From positions 13,239,383 to 13,303,382 of the forward strand of contig NC_084670.1 of NCBI RefSeq assembly GCF_028389875.1: 64,000 bases of DNA. The letters are read 5' to 3'. A program made the position numbers and the translations under genes. Every line of letters starts with the position of its first letter. The stretch's first letter is position 1. The notes under the pieces were generated by a model that was not told the origin of the DNA, ran no database searches, and worked only from the letters and a program-made list of their open reading frames with translations. The stretch is from Rhea pennata. Lineage: Eukaryota; Chordata; Aves; Rheiformes; Rheidae. Shown here piece by piece: positions 23,030 through 34,880 of the stretch.

Positions 23030-23410
23030 GCTGGGCATGGGGAGAGGCAAAACCCTTTCCCTTGCTATGCAGGATGGTCCTGGTACCTCTGGCCTCTCAG
23101 AGGGTCCCTCCTTCCACTACTGCTCCCTGCAGGCAGCACCTCAACCCTGGGCCTCCAGCACGGGGAGGAACAGAAGAGTGCTGCCCCCAGGTCCTTCCAG
23201 CAGCCAAGCGCCGAGAGGAAAAGCAGCCACCTTGGCTGGAGGCTACCAGAGCCTCTGCCAGGCCCTGGAGGGGCTGAGCTCCAGTGGAGGCCCCTCGGGT
23301 GGGGGCAGTGTGCGGGCTGGGAGCCATGGCTCATGCAGGCAAAGGGGTGGCTGTGGGGTATGGTGTGGGTGGGCTCTGCCCTGCTAGCCCTGCTCCTGGG
23401 TGGCCTATAT
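23030..23410. other. GC-rich patch downstream of PIF1, unknown nature
   Basis: About 380 bp of distinctly higher GC in AT-rich surroundings, with overlapping open frames on both strands. One plus-strand frame (to 23428) ends in a hydrophobic stretch, but it has no ATG near its beginning and no recognised domain. It could be an old insertion, a decayed CpG island or part of a non-coding transcript. I do not call it a gene. Confidence 0.35.
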
Positions 23411-25384
23411 TTTCAAGTAAAAATATAGGTAAGGCTTTTCATGATTATTTTGATAGCTAACCATTCAGAAAGGAGAGGCAATGCATGTCACTTAGTATCT
23501 CCAAGAAAGCTAGATATCTCCAATATCTCCAAGGCTGGACAGCTTTATTAGTTGTTTTACTATTTTCAATTAAAACACTTATTTGCCTTAATATAAGGAT
23601 AACTTGATTTAAAAATAGCTTTTAAGGTTTTAATATAGATTGGAAGTCAGACATTCGCAGACAGTGATCTTCTGGTCTACCTGTGAAAGCATTCCAGGTA
23701 AGCTGCCTTCATGTTTGTCTTGGATTAGTGGGATGCTCTGCTATAAAGTACTTAACCATAATAACACCAGATACTTTCCACTGATGCTTTGTGATACAAA
23801 ATTAAATTAGATACTAGCTCATTGCTCACGATTCAACATACATATCTTTAATTGCCAGAATTTCAGTGCATACTGCATTAAGTCCAGGGTTGTCGACAGA
23901 ACAGGTTTAATAATCGGGTACACTTTAAAATAGTCTGCTTTTCACATGTTTTCTCTCTAGATGAGAAAGATCTTAAAATAATCTTAACCATTTTACTTGG
24001 GATAATAGCAAGCCATATCTATTTTTACACAACATCCACACAGGAAATAGAACACATGAGATGATCCAGTCAGGTCAAAATGGTAGATTTCCATAATATC
24101 TCTTTGTTGTCCTTATTAGCTATAATTACTGTCACCTAAGATAAAACTTTTTGGCAAATATTATTCATGTCTTCATTTTGCTTAAAAAATAAAGGATAAA
24201 AATTACTCAGTATATAAACAATTTCAATGTCATGTTACAAGCAGAGTATTACTTTTGACAGGCTGTTATGTGGTCTCGTACACTGAGAGATCTCAAAGTC
24301 CAAGGTCAAAAAATATTGTCTATGATGACCTATCATCTGCTTTAATAGAAATATTGTCAAAAGTAATGATAATCTGTGCTTGACATTTGTCCTGGGAGCG
24401 TCATCAAGAGAAACCATAAAATTAAATGAATGAAAAACACCAGGCAAAAGACTTATAAGCATAGCATTTTAAGAAATATGCTCTCTACAGCAAAAAGCAC
24501 TATATTTTCAAAATTTGTTTTGCATGTTTTCTAACAACTCTGAGGAGAAAAAAAAGAGCTACCTCACAACAAATATTTTGGTAGAAAATTACTCAAGGAA
24601 TCGACTTTGATCTGCCTATCTTTTGGAAGGGAATGGAAGCTGATGTGTGTTGTTGAACTGGTATTCTGTTCACTTTAAAAAGAGTAGGATTGCTTGGCAT
24701 CTCTGAAACTTGCAGTTTCATTAAAGAGAAGATAATTGATGATAAAAGCACAGGGAGAGTGTGCATTTTGGTCTTAAATGCTATACAAGTGACAAATACT
24801 GTCAAAAGAAAACTCTGTTGCCTGCTTCATTTAGTTGCATAAGCTTTGGTGGAAAGCTGGAAGCTCCTGTTACTTTCTATCAAATAAGATATGGCAGACT
24901 TTCAAAGGTGAGTTCTACAGCCTCTAAGCAGCATAGGGGCTTAATTGTTTCCTTATTGTCTATTCTACAAATATACTAAACGTGAACAATCAATTAGCTA
25001 CCAGTGTGCCAGACTGTTTTTTAATAAAAAGTGTTGGCTATGTCTTAATTTTTGCCTTGAAATAGGTATTTTCACAGAGCTAAGTCATAAAATCTTACAG
25101 TCTCAGTGCAATCCCAGCTTACCATTTCAATATTTAGGCCCCTGACTACTTTCTGAAGTGCCTTTCTCAAGGAGTTCCTTCATATCCTTTTAGGGTCTGT
25201 GAAATGCACCTGGAGCTGTACAGACACCAGTGTGAGACAAGTAATGTGCAGTGCCTGAAGGATGCAATAAATGTATGCAGTGCAAATTCTTTATGACAGA
25301 GGTATCCAAGGGAGTGTGGAATTGTTGTCTGGCTTTTTGAAGGCCTTTGTATGGAAATGAGCTTCTAATGGTACTGTAAGAATT

Positions 25385-25625
25385 ACCATATTGCATCAGA
25401 CCATCAGTTTTGATATCTTGCTTTTGGCAATGACTGCTGTTTTATAATCAGGTTATTTTGAGAAAGAAGGACTACCCTCCTGCAAATGTGTCCAAGTTGC
25501 TCAGAGAGAAGGAATACTTGTTTAGGGAAGATGGGTAAATTCCTTCCTGATTTCTGCAAGCAGTAACCTGGTTCCCTGAAAAGCAAGATTACAATATCCT
25601 TGCAACATTGACAATTTGACATAGC
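25385..25625 (+). repeat. Second decayed sauropsid interspersed repeat
   Basis: The text ACCATATTGCATCAGACCAT, then TTTTGGCAATGACTG, and GGTAAATTCCTTCCTGAT resembles the same common repeat as at 4855-5005, here with its downstream part ('aaattccttcctgac'). Very diverged and at the edge of recognition; likely ancient. Confidence 0.35.
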
Positions 25626-28600
25626 CCCTAACAGGTATGAATTATTGCCCTTTTATAAAGAGTTCTCTAAATACTACTACTTCTGTGTGTAGCCAACTTC
25701 TTCAGCTAGAATTGGAAAAAACTTTTGCCTGACCATCTTAAATGCCATAATCTTTAGTTTATCAGATACATTCTTTGCTCATTGAATAGTCCAGCTGAAG
25801 AAGAACATGATATTCTTACCACATTTCATAGTTAAGTGCATCAGTTAAAATCCTTTTCTTAAGTTGTTTAATGTGACTATTTTTTAAAAAGGATATATGC
25901 ATTCTCTTGAATATGACTAACATTCTCAAGTTTCAGCTGGGGCCCTAGCTACTGAGCAAGGTCAATCAGGTTTGTACTTGGTGCAGCTGGGACCCTGTAC
26001 GCGCAGGTCACACTGTACTGGCTTCAGTCTGCTAAGACATAACCAGAGTTTAGCCATATATAGCTTGTTTTCTTTAAACTAAGCAAATGTAGTCTCAATG
26101 TAGTTTAGCCATCTACTAATTAGCTCCTCTGCAGAATATGAGTGTTCTGGCTAAATGACATATGAGCATCCCCTGTAGGAAAGAAGGGAAGTTTTGCACA
26201 GGTTTTTGCATGCATTTTTATGAACCACAGTGATCATTAGTCACATGCAAATTTTAATGGCACCAATGCTAAGATGTCTCACTTTAGGAAAAGCTGTTCA
26301 TTCTAAGTATCTTTACTTACCTTAGATGACTGACCTTTGTTTTCCAGTTATTACTTTTTCTTCAATTTCTAACAAGGAGCATTTAGATGTATTGGACTCC
26401 TAGTCTATTTCATCCCATCTTATGTCAAAGCATGTGTGAAGATATACAAGAATTAGACTTTAGAGATACTGTTTTTACTCAGAGTTTTCACTAATAGCCA
26501 TTTAAAAATAGTAGTAGCCAGTGAGAATTAGCAGAGACATTTGGAAGGTAGGGCCCACTAAATATAGTGTTGAATAAATCCATTAAAATGTTACTTCCTG
26601 ATTGGGAAGCTTGCTCAGCCAGCCCTGGAAAAGAAGGGAAGACATAGATGCCATCCTGTCTTTGTTTTCGGTACTTAGACCTCATGCATTCTATCCCAAA
26701 GGTTCAGCAGTGCATTTACACTAAAGCTTTAATCAGGAGCTGTATTATTGAAAGCATGTTCTGGACAGATGCTCACAACACATGAACACAGAAAGTGTCC
26801 TTAGCAGCAGAAACTTAAATGCAACTTAATTGCATAAATATACACATAAATATAGGTAAAACTCAAGGCATCTACATGCTATGACAGGGGTAGCTTAAAA
26901 TAACATATTCATAAATTATTTAGCTCTGATAACAACTGGTAACCAGTATTAACCCACAGTTATATGCATTTATCCTTTCTCCACAAGGAACCAAAAATAC
27001 TGTTGACTTTGAAAATGTTCCATTGTAGTGTATGTGACTTGACTAGACAGTGGAATGATGAGATAAACTCTTTAATAGGGGCTTTAGTATACTAGCAACT
27101 CACTTATCACTGCACTTGGGATTCAGTTTTCAGGGAACCATTGACAACTATCTTTTCTGAAGAGCTCCTTGTAAAAGAAATGTTCCTTTCTATTTGCTTA
27201 CCTCTAAGCCTCTTCTTCCAAATACCCTATTTAGTTTTTAGAATCTCCTTGTTTTCCTCAGTGTCCAGTTTCCAAGGGGAAGCTTATCTTAAAGTTGTTC
27301 ACCCAGGTTAAATACATTGCCTCCATCTATTTCTAGGGCCAGATAAAAGCCTCTATTTATCTAAATGGAGCTGAAGCGGTATTAACTTCTGCTTTTTTCT
27401 CCCTCTACAATACACATTCTTCATTCAAAAGGCAGCTACAATCAGGGAAGCAATGGGAGTTCACGCTTTAAAGAACTACAGTATGGGTCATACTGCAAAA
27501 ACAGAAGCTAAGACTTTCATGTGGATGTCCAGTGGTTCATACTGTTTCTGGGAGTATCATGCTTTCTAGATGCGTATGTTCTAACTCTTCTAAGGCAATA
27601 AAAAAAGACGGAGAGACTCATCATAAAAAAAATTCTGAAGAGATGCAATATAGTTCTCTCTCCCAATCTTATATTCTGCATCTCCTAGAATAGGGCACTT
27701 TGTTACTGCTGCTTCCCTGTTCCAGGCCAGTTCACTCAGATTATTTCCAGTAATGGAAACAATGATCATAAGGAAGCAATCCTACACAGATAGCAGCAGG
27801 ACACAGCCAAGGGCAATGCCTGCTCTTATATGGTCTAAGGGATGAGGAAGGGTAAAGGAAAGGTTAGTAACCTGAAGGTAAAACTTAAACTACTAGACAG
27901 AAGAAAAATATTTTATTTTAAACTCCATTTCCTAAATGCAATGAGCTGCCTGCTATTGGCATTTGTACAGGTTTGTTGCATTAGAATTCTGAGGACTAAT
28001 CTGGGTTTGAAATTTTCATCCTGTGTTCACCTAACATGACTGTTCTATGTGCCCAGCCAGATCTCTACCACATCTTAGGTGTGACCTGTAGGCTAAGATT
28101 GAGTAGGATGCTTTCTGAATCATATTGTTCATATGAGGAGTTAGACAGTTGAGCCAAAGATCAGTGTCATTTTGCAGTGGAGAGACTGTATCTGTAGTTC
28201 TACTATGGTCATGTAGTGAGGTTGCATGAGCTGGAAGCCATCTCTAGGTCTAAGCTTCCCAAGCCAGTTATGGAAGATTCTGTTTTCAAGTCGCTTTCCT
28301 GGTTACCAGCTTATTTTGAGAAATTTCTTCTTAGCCAGTTAAGATGCCTCTGTTAAGAATAGTAGCTGGGACACAGCTGAGGATGCTGCCTGCTGCTGTC
28401 AGTGCTTGTTCCTGGAGGTCAGCATATCTCAGAAAGCTGGAAATTCAATGCAGTGACAAGTGCTAAGGGAGAAAAAGGGTTCTACTGAATATACAAAGAT
28501 GATATCGATGACAGCAGGATGGCTCTCAGGCATTACCTTTCACAAGAGTGGTTGGAACACTGTGAGGACAGCACAGGGAAGGATGTTAATGGTTGTAGCT

Positions 28601-28869
28601 GACCACATCATCATCTATATGAGTTTGGTGGACTTTTTCTAGCCTCCCTAGAGCTGCTGGAGGTACGCAGACCTATGTTTTCTTGGACACAAGAGAGGCC
28701 ACCAAGTGCCTGCAGTTGACTCAGGATAGATGAACTTGTTCTTCTCTCTGCAGATCTTTAAAATTCAGCATCAAACCAGTTGTCCAGCAGATTATTTCCT
28801 TAGAACCAACCTGTTTACCCAATGGCAGAATTAGTATGGTAAAAATCCTCTCTCCTCTATACCTAATAT

Positions 28870-28891
28870 ACTTAAGGGAATTCCCTTAAGT
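28870..28891. repeat. 22-bp perfect palindrome with NF-kappaB-like core
   Basis: ACTTAAGGGAA followed directly by its exact reverse complement. The centre GGGAATTCCC fits the kappaB consensus GGGRNWYYCC, and TTAA stands on each side. Confidence 0.9.
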
Positions 28892-31800
28892 TGACAATTA
28901 AGACTATAAAAGCAAAGAATTTAGCTTTGCATTATGAGTTGTCCTAAGGTCCTCATGAGCAAAGGCTGTCTAAGATGAGGTATGCCAGCTAAGTAAATCT
29001 GTCTGCTTGTTTCAGCTACATTCCCTTGTCATCCCAAAATATTGTTTCTGCAGGAGTTGTTTTGGCATGCTACGTATCCGCAGCATTTCAATCATACAGC
29101 ATAACTATACTATAAACTAGAACATAAATTAATGGGATTTGACATTTTTTTCAGTAAGATATTACTTAAACTGAAAGACTACCATGAAATGGCAGTGGCA
29201 TAATTGTTGGCAGCTACATAAAAGATATGGGATGCACAAAAGTTTTAATGATTGCCTATTTAGTATGCACACACAAATATAATTCATCCTCACAAAAGCT
29301 TTTCCCTGTGATGCAGACAGGTTAAATCATGTTGCTAACATTGCTCAGACAGAGAGATGGCACTATAGTCCTCTATCTGTGAGTGCCGGTAAGGACAAAC
29401 TGTGTGTAAAGGCTGGAAAAAAGCACCCTCTAATTTCTATCTTATCCTTTGTACGTATCTATTTCAGCTGAGAGTAGTGCCTTCTAACTGAACTGAGATA
29501 ATTTCAGAATGGAATAAAAGCTGTGTGGACTCAACTGAATACATAAAAGGTTGGTTGAGGTTCCTATACCATAGAAACATGTTGCGAAAAAAATGTTCTG
29601 ACCCATTTCTGCTCTTGCGGCCTACCTTCTGCCCTCTGCCCCCAATCCTTTATCTGCAACAGGAGGGCTTTCTGCTGTAGTATGGTTTGTGATTATATAT
29701 TCAAAGAAAAAGCTACAGAGCACTCAAGTCACAGACTAAAGTCAATGCTTCAGGTACAGTGGTCTGGCTATTTCTTGTGTCCCATGACTCTTTGTGGTAG
29801 CAATGATAATAAAAACTTGGCACTTTCAAAGAAGTTAGTGTCCTCAATATTCTACAAAAACAATTAATTAAGCCTCCCCAGGAAAAATATGTCTGTGTCT
29901 TCTGCTTCCTACATCTTTCCCTTTTGCAGTCAAGTTTTCAGCCCTGCAGATCTGGGAGATAGTTTGTATGAAAAATCTTGGAAGAGATTCTGCTATGGAG
30001 AAGGTATAGCTGGCAGGGATGCAGAGAAATATCTTTTCCTTTTTCTTTACCAAATTTTCTGCAGTTTTTTTGAAGGATCAAAATTATCCATAAGGTAAAC
30101 TAGGGGCTACTTTGATGTATGACTGACTCCTCAGTGATTTTCTGTCAGCTACTTTGTGGTCTAAAGTTCTGATGACAGTCAATACTGCAAATGCAGCCCC
30201 AGCTGTGCCCAACCCTTGGAACTGTCTAGGTTTGTATAATCTGTCCTAATTACCCATTTATTAAGGACTTTTTTTTTTCTATGTGGTTGGAGCTACTCTA
30301 TCCTTTTGTCTTTCCAGAGCAGCATGTGAAGGAGTGAGCTGGTTGTCTTATTTATAGCAAAGTTGCCTTTGCTGAACTTGGGCAGTTTCTGAGCTTGGAT
30401 TTGAATGCAACATTCTCACAGTATCTCTAGGGAAGTGGTCAGCACATTGTAAAGTTTGATTGCCTAAATTATATTCCAATTGTCCATCTTAATTTTCTAG
30501 CACACAGTTTAAAAGAAGTTAAAGGTGAAATGAAATACTGAATAGAGACCCAGCAGCCACTGCACTAAGCAGAGATGAACTTGCTGTGTGTAAATCTACC
30601 ATGACTGAAAGAGGAAGCCAGTATATACAGAGAAAAGCAGGGAAGAAAAAGAAAGCCTTGATTTGAGAAAGTAACATAAATGAGCCACTTGGGTCAAATT
30701 TCCAGGCTAAATCTAACTGGAATTCAGAGATTACAGATCACACAGAATGAAGACCCAGAGCCATGGAGTTGGTTAGATATCTGAATCTAGTGGTAATAAA
30801 TGAGGGATATATGCCCAAATACCTTTGAAAACCTGGTCCTTAAAATGTTTAAATATTTATAGCGGTTGTAGAGCTTGGAAACTTGCCATAATTATTAAAG
30901 AATTAAACAGATAGGTCTTCCAAAAATGTTGACTTTGGTAAAACAGCTGTAGAAGAGAAACTCAGGCCAAGCCAGCCACAGGTGCCTCTTGATGGCCCAG
31001 GAAATAGCAGGCTGGTTTCTTCATTGCTAAGTACTTAACGAGCATGTGGGCCCTTCAAGGGTATATTTAACCCAGGTGAGGCAGCCGTTTTCTAAACGGG
31101 ATAGCTTTTCTGGGATCATGCTGAGGAGAACGCAAGGGCTTGTCTAAAGCAGAGGCTCTGTGGAGCATGTGGGATGTGCTTATCAAGGTTGGTTCATAGA
31201 TGACCGTGCACAGATAGCGTGTTATTTACAGGGTTTCTGTTCTCAAAACATTGCGGGTGCAGTGCTGGCTTACTAACACATTTCAGAGCATCCTTCTCAC
31301 TCTAGTGGGCTTTACTGTCTCTAAATCAGGCCCAGACCTCTGAGATGTCTGCATGTCTTTCAGTGGACTTGGAACAGCAGTTAAATTGATGAGTGTGTTT
31401 TATTTTATTTCTTGTTAGCTTTACTCAAGTTTTGTGCCAGAATCCCTTCAGAGATGATTCTATCTTGGTGCTGTTGACTTGAGGCTGCTTGCAGGTACTG
31501 GCAGAAAGAACCATTTTTCACACTCAGTCCATAATCTGAAGTTAACTTTTACGATGATTGAAGCTTTAGAAGTCTTTCCTTCCAGTGAAAGCTTGCACTC
31601 AAAGAATAAATCCTAGTAAAACATGATCTCTGAAGTACCTTTGCCTCTTTTAGTAAAAACTGATAGAAGTGCTCAGGGTAATGAGCACGTACTATGTTTG
31701 CGTTCCTTTTTCAGAACTGTTTTGTTCTTCACTCTTTTGTCTTTGTTTTGAATTATTGGACTAGTGTGGACTTTGCGGTGTTACGAGGATTAGTTTAAGT

Positions 31801-32790
31801 ATTTGTACAGTGCTTTGAAAATGTAGAAGGGTATTTAAGTGTTCAGATTCAAATGTAGGCTGTAAAGGAACGCTACTGATTGAATTTTCAGAGACCATGT
31901 GTTAGATAACACTGAGTTTGCCAGAGAAAACTTTTCTGAAGCATGAGCAGTAGAGAAAACTTCTTAATGATTTTGTAGAAATAAATAAGCTGTTGTTGGG
32001 TTTATTGATACTCACGAACTTTTGGGACTTAATGTAGCCTGATAGACTTATACAGAATATTTAAGGATTTGTGATAGGAACAGCAGTTAAAGCCGCTCCA
32101 AACTGATTTGGCCTGTGTCTACTTCTTGTATCACCAGTGATGCAAGGCATAATTTACATTTCATATTCTGTAATTTTTAATGTTGAAACATGTGTGTTTA
32201 AAAAAAAAATGTGCACTAGACCTCATAGGACAGGGACATACAGATGGTAAGGTCTTAGATGGAAAAGCTGTTATTCTCCTTTTGAAGTTGATGCTATTCT
32301 GTTGAACTCTATTGCCCAGATACAGTGAGGTTGAGGAGTTCTGCTAAATATATTACTGAGTCTCCACAAAACACGACAAATCATTTTGAATTTTCTCTGG
32401 GTAGGACTCCATTTAGTGTTGTATTCTGTGCAATAGGCATAAAATCCATCCTACAAATTTCCTTTTATTAATAAATAGTGAAATTATAATGGAAACTTAA
32501 TACTGTACATGCAAAAGGATTGATGTGTTTTTAATTGTTGCTGCAAGTAGTGACCACTTCAAAGACTACCTAAAAAATAATATTGGTGACTCTTTTGTAG
32601 AATGTGCAACAAACATTTAGAGTGTTTTCTCTGTTAACTTCACAAACAGACACATTTCAGGTAGTGAAAAAATCCAAGTATAAAATGTTTTTTGTGTTTT
32701 TTTTGGTATTGGTTTTTGTTCCTTTTTTCAAGAACTGAGAAGGTTCTAGATTAGTCTGGAATTAATTCTGTGTGTGCCTGCATGTGCTCA

Positions 32791-32813
32791 CTCTCTCTCT
32801 CTCTCTCTCTCTC
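32791..32813. repeat. (CT)n microsatellite
   Basis: Twenty-three bases of uninterrupted CT dinucleotides. Confidence 0.95.
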
Positions 32814-34794
32814 ACTTTTACTTTTTGTTTGATTTTGGAGAGTTTGCTGGGTGAACAACAACCCAAAAACCCAATTATTTGCACCACCTTGGTCTTAATA
32901 TGTATCACCTGCTATTGTATTCACAGAAAGATGCTACTTTTTCTTCTCTGAGTTGCCTGCACATTTGCAGACAAACAAAGCAATAGTTTATATCACTTTG
33001 ATTCTGTGATTTATTATTTCAGCATAAAGTTGAAAGCAAATCTGTTTTGTATCTGGTTTTGCAAAAAAAGTGTTTCATGTAACAGTACTTTACTGTACTT
33101 GATCTGACTTAGAGTCATTCTTGTAATACATTCTGGGAGTGGCGTGCTGTGAAGAAGACGTTTTAAAAGAAACCAAAAACTTGCTCTCAAAGCAGCCAGT
33201 ACTTCTGAAGAGAATGAAAGGCCAATGAATACTTGTTTTGAATTTCTGTCTCCCTTTTAACTCTACCTTTCCCAAGATTTTGCAGCATATCTTCTTACAG
33301 TTATAAGCCCTGTGAAGCACAGAGTAGATACAGTTTTCCAAAAATGTTAGTGTTGTGTAGAAGCTGTCAGTGTTTCCTGTTCTGAAGAATCTCTTAAAAC
33401 ATAAAGCAAAATTTATTTTTTTGTTGCAACGTAGGCCTAGGCATGATTTAAATGGTACTTTTGCTGATTAGACATAAAGAACAATGTATTGTGTGAGAGT
33501 ATGCTGGATAGTAAGGCGAACTTGTCACTGAGATATGAGTGGTGCTGCATGAAAACATCTAGACATAGCTGACAGAGGGTAGAAGGTAGTATGTCTGCCA
33601 GCAAAGCCAAATACCAAAATAAGAAGAACTATATACTACATGTGTTTATTTTGTATTAGGTAGGGTATTCTTTGATTTTTCTGATAATGAAGGATATTTT
33701 TTTCTGCAAAGTAGAAGCTTAGATTGCTCCTTAGTTTCAGTGTTTATAATGCTTTGGCACAAGCTATCTGAAAGAGGTGGTCTGCATTAAAGCTCATCTT
33801 CTGTTTTGCCAAGCAGTTCATTCAGCTGTTGGTTGAAACAAGCTGCCTCATGGCCCTGAGCGATGACAGGAGAGAACATAATTGTGGTAAATGGGTGATG
33901 GTGCAATTGTTTTCTCCAGGCTCTTGCCTGGCTTTCAGTGCCTTAGTATTCAACGGTGGTTCACACATTAAGTAACTCATATGCAGCACAGTTTACTTTG
34001 CCAGCTGGAGCCAAAAATAAAAGCTGTTATAGGAAGCACTTGTGGGAAGAGGTGAACCTGACTAAGCTTTGTGGTTGCATGTGGATGACCTTTACACACA
34101 TCCTATCTTAGCTTTTCAAAGTAAAGCACATAAGCTTCAAACTCATTTGATAATTGAAGTCTGCAGAAATACCAGCTCCTTTAACCACCATGCTTCTCTA
34201 ACATATTATGAAGAAGGTATGAATTTTGATTTCTTCTATTCATTCACTTATTCTTGTGCAAGCCACTATTATTTACTTCCCAGCAATGTGTTCCACGATG
34301 ATCTGTTGACAACCACTGTCCTGCTAAATTGGTGCACATCAGTTTTAGCTTTCTATATTCACATTAATGTGTCTAGTTAATTACCTGAGCAGTATCCAGT
34401 CATGTCACAGTTTCCTGCTAATCTTGCACCACATTCAGAGACTCGCAGCAATAGTGTTGCCATGTTTCACATCCTTCAAACTTCATGAAAAGAGCAGTCA
34501 TTCTTCAGAAATCAAAGCACATGATTTGAAGCATAACTTTGGTCACTAAATGCTGAGTGCTTTTGTTTGTTTTTAAGCGCATTCATTTTTCTATGGTTTA
34601 TCTCCTAAGGTCTCTGAATACTTCTAACAGACAATATCAAGCGTTGGACAGTAAGTGGGAAATTCAGGTAGATGTGCCCATTCCAGTATCTCAGTCCAAC
34701 AAAGAATAGACTGGTTCTTGTTCCATATTCAGCATGCTACTGTTATTTGCTCCAGGACATTTGATATCTGTCTTACCTCTATTTGTTCTCTTGA

Positions 34795-34880
34795 AACTGG
34801 TTTCAAAATAAAATAGGATAGGCTTGGATGATCCTCCCCACCTCAGTGTGGCCCCTTCTAACTATATCAATATGAATAAA
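34795..34880 (+). repeat. Possible CR1 3' tail remnant
   Basis: AGGCTTGGATGATCCTCC followed by GGCCCCTTCTAACTATATC resembles the CR1 3' end 'ggatgatctccagaggtcccttccaaccc', but lacks the terminal ATTCTRTG repeats. Short and uncertain. Confidence 0.3.

Larger units (their letters stand above)
22591..32780. other. Intergenic region without recognisable genes (left part)
   Basis: AT-rich DNA after PIF1. Contains a GC-rich patch at about 23030-23410, the decayed repeat at 25385-25625 and a 22-bp perfect palindrome at 28870-28891. Open frames here are short, lack splice-supported homology, and none matches a family I know. Confidence 0.7.

Noticed and set aside
34069-34380. 103-codon plus-strand frame in AT-rich DNA
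   Set aside because: Its start context and composition are ordinary for the region, and no motif or homology is evident.
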